The notes beneath the pieces are model-generated. The model worked only from the letters and a program-made list of their open reading frames with translations. It was not told where the DNA came from and did no database searches. Shown here piece after piece: positions 14,616 through 20,243 of a DNA stretch of 29,580 nt (position 1 is its first letter; each line of letters begins with the position of its first letter). Location of the stretch: IMG/VR virus record IMGVR_UViG_3300008111_000154, positions 1 to 29,580 of that record, one strand, 5' to 3'. This stretch comes from a virus. Position numbers and translations under genes: made by a program.

Positions 14616-16043
14616 ATGCCCCTCACAGCTAACGGATCTGGACAGATCACGGGGTCGTTCACGATCCCGGCCAACGTGCCAGTCGGCACCAAGCGCGTCA
14701 CGTTCCTGGGCAACCAGGGCAGCTTCGGCGCAGCGCGGTTCATCGGCGCTGGCACGATCGTCACCCGCACCCAGCGGCAGCTCACCACGATCGAGACGCG
14801 ATTCTGGGATCCGCTGGCGCAGACCTTCCGCCTCGATCAATCCCGGCACGTCACCGGCGTCGACTTCAAGTTCACCGCGAAGGGCAGCAGCAGCAACAAG
14901 GTCTACCTGGAGATCCGGGAGACGGAGCTGGGCCTGCCGAACGCGACCACCCTGGCGGAGGGTGTGCTGCAGGGCAGCGCCATCACGGTAGGGGCCTGGA
15001 ACAAGGTCAGCCTCACCCGGCCGGTTTACCTCCAGGCGGGCGTGGAGTACGCCATGGTGCTGCTCACCGATGATCCCACCCATGCAGTGGGCCTGGCAGA
15101 GCTGGGTAAGTTCGACTCGGTGGCCAATGCGTTCGTCACCAGCCAGCCGTACACAATCGGCACGATGCTGAAGTCGAGCAACGCCAGCACCTGGACGCCG
15201 GTGCAGGAGTCGGACCTCACGTTCCGCATGTACGGGGCCAACTTCACCAGCAACAGCCGCACCGTCCCCCTGGGCCCGCTTCGCAGCGGTACGGTCACGA
15301 TCACAAGGAGCGGTACGACCGCGACAGCCACATGGGTCGGGGGTGCTCACCCCTTCATCACCGGACAGAAGGTGGTTCACAGCGGCGCTACCCAGATCGA
15401 GTACAACGGCGCGGTCACGATCACCTCGACTGGAGCCAGCACCTACACGTTCACCGTGAGCGGCAGCCCGGCGACGCCCGCCACCGGCACCATCCTGGCG
15501 GCGGTGGGCGACACCACTGACCTGGTGGCGCTTGCCGGTGTGGAGCGGGTGAGCAGCGCCACCGATGTGCAGTTCGTTTTTACCAAGCCCGACGGCGGCA
15601 CGATCCGAGGTGCCGACAATGCCCGCATCCAGCTGGCGGAGGACATCAACGTGCCGCTCACCCTCTCGGCGGTGCTGAGCGGCACCACGACCGAGAGCCC
15701 GCTGTTGTTTGCCGGCACCCAGGCGGTGCTGGGCAACCTGGGCGAGACCGGCACTTACGTGTCCCGGGCGATTCCCTGCGCGGCCAACGCAAAGGTGTCC
15801 TGCACCTTCGAGTCGCTGCTGCCCGCGGCATCGAGCGTGACGGTGGAGTTCCAGAAGTCGGACGGCACCTGGCAGTCCGTCAGCCAGACCAGCAGCACGG
15901 CAGTGGGCGACGGTTGGACCGAGCAGGTCTTCACGGTGGCGAGCTTCACCACCGGCGGCAGCACCACCAGGGTGCGGCTCACCCTCACCGGCACCGCTGC
16001 GGCCCGGCCGCAGATCCGGCAGCTCCGTCTTGTGGTGATCTGA
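14616..16043 (+). CDS. Tail/baseplate beta-rich protein, probable continuation of the DUF4815 protein
   Basis: A 475-residue strand-rich protein. The first 35 residues (ANGSGQITGSFTIPANVPVG, then TKRVTFLGNQG) look like the second half of an Ig-like domain whose first half ends the preceding protein. Next comes TRFWDPLAQTFRLDQSRHVTGVDFKF and YLEIRETELGLPN (about residues 60-115), a module found in large DUF4815-type proteins. Residues about 225-300 (VTITRSGTTATATWVGGAH, YNGAVTITSTGASTYTFTVSG) form a further Ig-like sandwich. No ribosome site is obvious before the ATG, five bases past the upstream stop, so translation is probably coupled. Likely a baseplate or side-fibre component. Confidence 0.65.
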   Translation: MPLTANGSGQITGSFTIPANVPVGTKRVTFLGNQGSFGAARFIGAGTIVTRTQRQLTTIETRFWDPLAQTFRLDQSRHVTGVDFKFTAKGSSSNKVYLEIRETELGLPNATTLAEGVLQGSAITVGAWNKVSLTRPVYLQAGVEYAMVLLTDDPTHAVGLAELGKFDSVANAFVTSQPYTIGTMLKSSNASTWTPVQESDLTFRMYGANFTSNSRTVPLGPLRSGTVTITRSGTTATATWVGGAHPFITGQKVVHSGATQIEYNGAVTITSTGASTYTFTVSGSPATPATGTILAAVGDTTDLVALAGVERVSSATDVQFVFTKPDGGTIRGADNARIQLAEDINVPLTLSAVLSGTTTESPLLFAGTQAVLGNLGETGTYVSRAIPCAANAKVSCTFESLLPAASSVTVEFQKSDGTWQSVSQTSSTAVGDGWTEQVFTVASFTTGGSTTRVRLTLTGTAAARPQIRQLRLVVI

Positions 16044-16047
16044 CACC

Positions 16048-16911
16048 ATGCCCATCAATGACGTCACAGCCACGCAGGGCTTCCAGAAGCCCAACGCAGC
16101 GAACCTGCTGAGCGAGGACGTGGTACGGCTGCGCGGGGCGCTCGATGCACTCGACACCGAGATCAACGCCTTGGAGCAGAGCCGGGCCGCGCTGGCATCG
16201 CCGACATTCACCGGCACCCCGGCAGCACCGACGGCTGCGGTCGACACCAACACCACGCAGATCGCCACCACCGCGTTCGTGGTGGGCCAAGCGGGCACCG
16301 CCACCCCGCAGGCAGACGGGACGGCAGCGGTGGGCACCTCGCTGCGGTTCGCGCGGCAGGATCACGTCCACCCGACGGACACCACCAGGGCCGCGCTGGC
16401 ATCGCCGACATTCACCGGCACCCCGAGAGCGCCGACGGCTGGGGTCGACACCAACACCACGCAGCTGGCGACGACCGCCTTCGTGGTGGGCCAGGGCTAT
16501 CTGAAGGCCACTGACGCGGCTAACACCTATGCGCCGCTGGCATCGCCGACATTCACCGGCAACGTCACCCTGCAAGGGGCGTCCTACAGCAACAGCATCA
16601 GCAGCACCGCGACCGGATGGTTTGGCTTGCCGTCAGGCAGCACCGCTCAGCGTGGCTCGCCCACTGGCCCAAGCCTCAGGTTCAACACCTCCTTCAGCCA
16701 GTTCGAGTCCTTCAACGGCACCGACTGGCTTGCGCTGGGGCAGGGGGCCACGGGCGGCGGCGGTGACCAGATCTTTCAGGAGAACGGCCAGGTCGTCACG
16801 CAGAATTACACCATCGCCAACGGCAAGAACGCCGTAAGTGCTGGCCCGATTACAGTGAACGCGGGGGTGACTGTGACTCTCTCTGCCGGCAGCACCTGGG
16901 TGATCGTTTGA
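16048..16911 (+). CDS. Tail fibre protein with repeated ASPTFTGTP modules
   Basis: A 287-residue fibre protein. After a short coiled stretch (DVVRLRGALDALDTEINALE, residues 24-43) come two copies of the well-known fibre repeat ALASPTFTGTPxAPTAxVDT followed by NTTQ(I/L)ATTAFVVGQ (residues about 48-81 and 116-149) and a third partial copy (PLASPTFTGNVTLQG, 163-177). Between copies is TSLRFARQDHVHPTD. The C-terminal part has SGSTAQRGSPTGPSLRFNTSFSQFESFNGTDW in pieces, a common fibre-tip module, and ends in strands TVNAGVTVTLSAGSTWVIV. Such proteins make trimeric shafts that carry the receptor-binding tip. The stop overlaps the next start. Confidence 0.85.
   Translation: MPINDVTATQGFQKPNAANLLSEDVVRLRGALDALDTEINALEQSRAALASPTFTGTPAAPTAAVDTNTTQIATTAFVVGQAGTATPQADGTAAVGTSLRFARQDHVHPTDTTRAALASPTFTGTPRAPTAGVDTNTTQLATTAFVVGQGYLKATDAANTYAPLASPTFTGNVTLQGASYSNSISSTATGWFGLPSGSTAQRGSPTGPSLRFNTSFSQFESFNGTDWLALGQGATGGGGDQIFQENGQVVTQNYTIANGKNAVSAGPITVNAGVTVTLSAGSTWVIV
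16184..16561 (+). repeat. Direct repeats in the fibre gene
   Basis: A 38-base sequence is identical at 16184-16221 and 16388-16425, 204 bases apart, and 25 bases of it recur at 16537-16561. A second block, starting GTCGACACCAACACCACGCAG without its final base at 16240-16259, recurs at 16444-16463. They encode the ASPTFTGTP and VDTNTTQ motifs. Unequal crossing-over between them could lengthen or shorten the fibre in steps of 68 residues. Confidence 0.85.
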
Positions 16912-17111
16912 TGGCACTTCGACTGCAAGGCAACGGTGAAATCGCTGGCCTCGATCTGAGGTTTCAAACACCGGATGGCGTGGAGCAATCGCGGCTGCGA
17001 GGTGAGATCCTGGAGCGCGAAGTGGTTACGGAGCTGACGGTAGAAGAGAGGTTGGCGAGAATCGGCCTTACCTTGGCGGAACTGCGCGAGGCACTGGAGG
17101 TAACACCATGA
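16911..17111 (+). CDS. Small hypothetical protein in the fibre region
   Basis: A 66-residue protein between two fibre genes. It starts at the A of the previous stop (TGATG) and ends overlapping the next ATG (17108), so the three genes are coupled. Residues 1-20 (MALRLQGNGEIAGLDLRF) resemble the LRLNGSTSGFVELD start of the following collar protein, hinting at a shared virion-attachment segment. Residues 30-66 are helical and charged (LEREVVTELTVEERLARIG, LAELREALEVTP). It could be an adaptor or a small fibre-assembly protein; I do not recognise a family. Confidence 0.6.
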   Translation: MALRLQGNGEIAGLDLRFQTPDGVEQSRLRGEILEREVVTELTVEERLARIGLTLAELREALEVTP

Positions 17112-17671
17112 CCCTGCGGCTCAACGGCTCGACCAGCGGGTTCGTGGAGCTCGATGCTCCAGCCGTCGCTGATGGGCAGCGGTACCAGGTGCCGGATGAT
17201 CTGGGCGTTCCTGCAGGTGCTGTTCTGCCCTTCGCCGGCAACGTGGCCCCGGCTGGCTGGCTGAAAGCAAATGGCGCAGTCATCAGCAGGGCGACCTATC
17301 CGAAGCTCTGGGCCTATGCGCAGGTTTCAGGCAACCTCGCCGCCAGCGAGGGCGCGAAGCAGGCGGGCCAGTTCGGCCCCGGCAATGGATCTTCCACGTT
17401 CAGTATCCCTGATTTACGTGCAGAGTTTGTGCGGGGCTGGGATGATGGCCGTGGAGTTGACACTGGGCGAACGATTGGCAGCACTCAAGCCGACGAATTA
17501 AAAAGCCATTCTCACCTTAATCCGACAACATCTGGATCGGCAGGGTCTTATGAAGTGGGAACAGGCGCGACCGGCTACGACTACGGCGATCAGTCAGCCC
17601 CGACCTCATCAACAGGAGGCAGCGAAACCCGGCCCCGCAACGTGGCGCTGCTGTACTGCATCAAACACTGA
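17108..17671 (+). CDS. Phage tail collar domain protein
   Basis: A 187-residue protein with a clear phage tail collar domain. Residues 1-20 are an attachment segment (LRLNGSTSGFVELDAPAVAD). The collar core is VPAGAVLPFAGNVAPAGWLKANGAVISRATYPKLW (about residues 37-71, in parts) followed by FSIPDLRAEFVRGWDDGRGVDTGR (about 98-121). The end, SHSHLNPTTSG, then SETRPRNVALLYCIKH, is the typical C-terminal His-rich and PRNxALLYCIK pattern of collar/short-fibre tips, where histidines can bind iron in the T4 short fibre. It is a good candidate receptor-binding protein. Confidence 0.9.
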   Translation: MTLRLNGSTSGFVELDAPAVADGQRYQVPDDLGVPAGAVLPFAGNVAPAGWLKANGAVISRATYPKLWAYAQVSGNLAASEGAKQAGQFGPGNGSSTFSIPDLRAEFVRGWDDGRGVDTGRTIGSTQADELKSHSHLNPTTSGSAGSYEVGTGATGYDYGDQSAPTSSTGGSETRPRNVALLYCIKH

Positions 17672-17674
17672 ACC

Positions 17675-18787
17675 ATGAGCAACCTCCGCGTCCAGCAGCT
17701 GCAGCACCCCAGCGCATCTACCCCGGCACTGACCCTGGCAAACGACGGGACTGCTGCTGCGCAACTCAGCGCCATCAACGGTGGCCCGCTGGCCGGCTTC
17801 CGCAACGCCATCATCAACGGCAACTTCGACTTCTGGCAGCGCGGCACCAGCTTCAATGCATCGGCCTTCGGCGCCGACCGCTGGCTCAATGGCTACGTCG
17901 GCAGCAGCGCGGTGCTGAGCCGCCAAGCCTTCACCCTGGGCCAGGGTAACGTCCCCGGTGAGCCGCGATTCTTCAACCGCACCGTCGTCACATCCGTGGC
18001 AGGGGCCAGCAACTACTCGCTCCTGCTGCAGCGAATTGAAGGCGTGCGCACCTTCGCCGGCCAGACGGTCACCATCAGCTTCTGGGCCAAGGCTGATGCC
18101 AGCCGATCGATCGCAGTAGAGCTGATGCAGTGGTTCGGCACTGGCGGTTCACCCAGTGCCGTGGTGTCGGGGATCGGCGCAACGAAGGTCAGCCTCACCA
18201 CAGCTTGGCAGCAGATCAGCCTCACGGTCACCGTGCCCTCCATCAGCGGCAAGATGCTCGGCACCGCCGGCGATGACTACCTGGCGCTCAACATTTGGTT
18301 TGACGGCGGCAGCAGCTTCAACGCCCGCAACGGCACCCTGGGCCAGCAGTCGGGCACGTTTGACATTGCCCGGGTGCAGGTGGAGCCCGGGGCGTTCCGC
18401 ACACCATTCGAGCTGCGGCCATCTGGCACGGAGCTGGCGCTGTGCCAGCGCTACTACGAAAAGTCCTACGACCTCGACACCATCCCAGGCACCGCCACGG
18501 ATACCGGCCTGGTGGGCGGGCAGTGCATCTATTACTTCTCAACCACTGGTTACGCGCCCCCTGCGCCGGCGGTGGCTTATCGCGTCACGAAGCGCGGCAC
18601 CCCGCAGCTCAATTTTTGGAACCGCTCGGGCACCGCCAATCAGTACAGCCAGTATTACAACGGGGTGTGGGCGAACCAGGCCACCGCGCCAGTCGCGCTC
18701 TCCAACAGCACGAACGGGTTCTTGGTCTACCCCAACGCCTACGTCGCCAGCATGCTCTTCCACTTTGCTGCTGACTGCGAGCTCTGA
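17675..18787 (+). CDS. Fibre protein with carbohydrate-binding-like module
   Basis: A 370-residue protein. The N-terminus (LRVQQLQHPSASTPALTLANDG) is a fibre attachment segment. Residues about 40-250 carry the widespread phage module beginning RNAIINGNFDFWQRGTSF and ADRWLNGY, then SYSLLLQRIEG-like strands, TVTISFWAKADASRSIAVEL, and ARVQVEPGAFRTPFELRPSGTEL, a jelly-roll resembling CBM/CenC carbohydrate-binding domains. After ALCQRYYEKSYD (about 255-266) a second beta domain (about 270-370) forms the C-terminus, probably the exposed tip. It starts three bases after the collar gene and overlaps the following start. Likely binds a cell-surface glycan; this is inferred. Confidence 0.78.
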   Translation: MSNLRVQQLQHPSASTPALTLANDGTAAAQLSAINGGPLAGFRNAIINGNFDFWQRGTSFNASAFGADRWLNGYVGSSAVLSRQAFTLGQGNVPGEPRFFNRTVVTSVAGASNYSLLLQRIEGVRTFAGQTVTISFWAKADASRSIAVELMQWFGTGGSPSAVVSGIGATKVSLTTAWQQISLTVTVPSISGKMLGTAGDDYLALNIWFDGGSSFNARNGTLGQQSGTFDIARVQVEPGAFRTPFELRPSGTELALCQRYYEKSYDLDTIPGTATDTGLVGGQCIYYFSTTGYAPPAPAVAYRVTKRGTPQLNFWNRSGTANQYSQYYNGVWANQATAPVALSNSTNGFLVYPNAYVASMLFHFAADCEL

Positions 18788-19722
18788 TGTTTGCTTTTTT
18801 GCACGGCATAGAGGTGCTTGATGGTGATAACGGCCGGCTAATTCGAGCATCGCGCCCCCGCGTGAATGGCGTGATTGGGAGTGACACCAACTGGGTAACG
18901 CTTGCGACCACGTTTGCTGCTGATGCAGCGGTGGGTGGCGTCAGCGGTGCGTTCAGCGCGACGACCTGGGCTTCGGGATCGACAACGTTCGCTGCCGATG
19001 CAGCTGTGGGTGGCTCTGACGGGGCCTTCAATGAAACGGTCTGGGTGACACTCGCGACGACGTTCGCTGCTGATGCAGCAGTGGCTGTCGCGCCGCCCGA
19101 GCCATCAGTGCTGACATTTGCAACATCTTCTATTGTTTATGTACCGAATCCCAACATAGACAGCAATACCAGACCCTTACAGCTTAACCCGTCTGGCGGA
19201 GCGATGAATACAGGGGCAACGCCAAACCAAAGAAATTTTATATACAAGGACTTAACGTGTGACGATGCTTCTGTTATTTGGGTGCCTTCAGGGCAGTCCT
19301 TGTCTGCGGCTGTGAACTTTGCCAACAATAGCGCAGAGCTTTCTAACGCTAGCCAAAGGGCACAGCGGTTTGATTACTATTTTAATACTTCAACGTTATC
19401 CCAAGCCGGCCCGCCAGTCGGCTACACATGGACGAACAGGTTTGATTTGTACTTTGGTGCTTTTTATCTTGACGGTCCTTACAGCTTTTGCGGGGCCGCA
19501 AACGTCGTCAACTTGGTCAGCGCTACTTCAACCGGAGTCGCACAGTTCACCGGAGGCGACGGAGCCTGGCTTAATAGAAACTCATTAAGCAGCAGCGCCT
19601 ATAACATCGCCTTTGGTGCGTCTGGCAAGACTGGCACACTGCAATTCACTGCGGCTACTGATGTGCAGGGCACGGGCAACCAGATAAGCGGTGGGATTAT
19701 CACAATCACCATAAACAACTAA
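18787..19722 (+). CDS. Chimeric fibre-like protein with tail-sheath-like N-terminal arm
   Basis: A 311-residue protein with three distinct parts. Residues 4-32 (FLHGIEVLDGDNGRLIRASR, then PRVNGVIGS) match the N-terminal arm of the sheath protein encoded at 20244 (FLHGVEVLQIDTGARPIQTV, then RSSVIGVIGT). Residues 32-106 are three tandem 25-residue repeats containing TTFAADAAV. Residues about 107-311 are an unrecognised beta-rich domain (LDGPYSFCGAANVVNLVSAT, AYNIAFGASGKTGTLQFTAA) encoded by clearly AT-richer DNA from about 19110. No ribosome site stands out; the start overlaps the preceding stop. In contractile sheaths the N-terminal arm exchanges strands with neighbouring subunits, so this protein might dock on the sheath. 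It could instead be a recombination product. Confidence 0.7.
   Translation: MFAFLHGIEVLDGDNGRLIRASRPRVNGVIGSDTNWVTLATTFAADAAVGGVSGAFSATTWASGSTTFAADAAVGGSDGAFNETVWVTLATTFAADAAVAVAPPEPSVLTFATSSIVYVPNPNIDSNTRPLQLNPSGGAMNTGATPNQRNFIYKDLTCDDASVIWVPSGQSLSAAVNFANNSAELSNASQRAQRFDYYFNTSTLSQAGPPVGYTWTNRFDLYFGAFYLDGPYSFCGAANVVNLVSATSTGVAQFTGGDGAWLNRNSLSSSAYNIAFGASGKTGTLQFTAATDVQGTGNQISGGIITITINN
18880..19104 (+). repeat. Three tandem 75-base repeats (25 residues each)
   Basis: Copies at 18880-18954, 18955-19029 and 19030-19104 encode the shared core TTFAADAAV, with a Trp four to six residues before it (NWVTLA, TWASGS, VWVTLA). The DNA copies have diverged at synonymous and some other positions, so they are not a fresh duplication. 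They separate the sheath-like arm from the C-terminal domain and may act as a spacer. Confidence 0.85.
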
Positions 19723-19763
19723 CGCAAAATGTAGAATCAACTGCGCTTAATCTACCCTTGCGT
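19722..19763 (+). promoter_or_regulatory. Stem-loop overlapping a TAGAATC box
   Basis: ACGCAA (19722-19727) can pair with TTGCGT (19758-19763), and GTAGA (19731-19735) with TCTAC (19751-19755), giving an 11-base-pair interrupted stem with a 15-base loop. It lies just after the stop of the previous gene and before ATG 19769, and it includes part of the TAGAATC box at 19732-19738. It has no T-run typical of a terminator. It may be an operator, attenuator or processing site. Confidence 0.4.
19732..19738 (+). promoter_or_regulatory. TAGAATC box, candidate -10 element before 19769 gene
   Basis: TAGAATC in the 46-base gap, 37 bases before ATG 19769. Ten bases (TAGAATCAAC) are identical to the copy at 20213. 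It overlaps the left arm of a possible stem-loop. No -35 hexamer is apparent. Function inferred. Confidence 0.5.
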
Positions 19764-19768
19764 GACCC

Positions 19769-20194
19769 ATGGCCAAGATCATCTACGACAGCTTCCTGCC
19801 GGACATGGCTGCCGGCAACTGCAACACCATCCACGCCTTCAAGGGCATCCTTACGAGCGCCGGCTACTCGGCAAATCGGGCGACGCATGCGAAACGGTCC
19901 GATGTGACCAACGAAATCTCCGGGCCCGGGTACTCCGCTGGTGGCGCCCCGGTGACTCTCAGCGTCTCCGTCAACACCACCACCCACGTCGTCACGATCA
20001 CGGTCGGTCCAACCACCTGGGCCAATTCCTCCCTCACCGCCAAGCAGCTGGTCGTTGCACGCGCTCGCGGGGGCGCTGCCAACCTCGATGAGCTGGTGTG
20101 CTGCATCGACAACGGCACTGACGTGACGAGCTCCAACGGCACGCTTACCTTCCCAGGCGCCACCTGGACCATTCCGCTCCCAGCGCCGGTCTGA
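19769..20194 (+). CDS. Conserved phage virion-associated protein, function unknown
   Basis: A 141-residue protein of a family common in tailed phages, recognised by its start (KIIYDSFLPDMAAGN), the middle block FKGILTSAGYSANRATHAKRSDVTNEISGPGYSAGGAPV (read in pieces) and the end block ARGGAANLDELVCCIDNG. Members are usually beta-rich and found among structural genes; their exact role is not established. Here it stands between a sheath-armed fibre-like gene and the sheath gene and has its own TAGAATC box 37 bases upstream, which suggests it may be expressed strongly, like the sheath. No membrane or signal segment is seen. Confidence 0.7.
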   Translation: MAKIIYDSFLPDMAAGNCNTIHAFKGILTSAGYSANRATHAKRSDVTNEISGPGYSAGGAPVTLSVSVNTTTHVVTITVGPTTWANSSLTAKQLVVARARGGAANLDELVCCIDNGTDVTSSNGTLTFPGATWTIPLPAPV

Positions 20195-20212
20195 TGGCCT
20201 GACGCTTCGGCC

Positions 20213-20219
20213 TAGAATC
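20213..20219 (+). promoter_or_regulatory. TAGAATC box, candidate -10 element before the sheath gene
   Basis: TAGAATC in the 49-base gap before the sheath gene, 31 bases before ATG 20244. It is followed by a strong ribosome site, AGGAGG at 20228-20233, ten bases before the ATG. AGGAG/CTCCT at 20228-20238 is self-complementary. Sheath and tube are the most abundant tail proteins, so a local promoter makes sense; function inferred. Confidence 0.55.
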
Positions 20220-20243
20220 AACCCGACAGGAGGCTCCTCCACT

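Noticed and set aside
14602-14616. Programmed frameshift joining the DUF4815 protein to the next protein
   Set aside because: CCT CCC TGA would favour a +1 shift, but the downstream frame needs -1, and no slippery heptamer is present; kept only as a possible split gene.
14310-16337. Long minus-strand open frame (675 codons) opposite the DUF4815/fibre genes
   Set aside because: Same composition artefact; the plus-strand proteins here have recognisable modules and the antisense product has none.
20196-20212. GGCC...GGCC possible hairpin before the sheath gene
   Set aside because: Only four pairs and no T-run; too weak to call a terminator.
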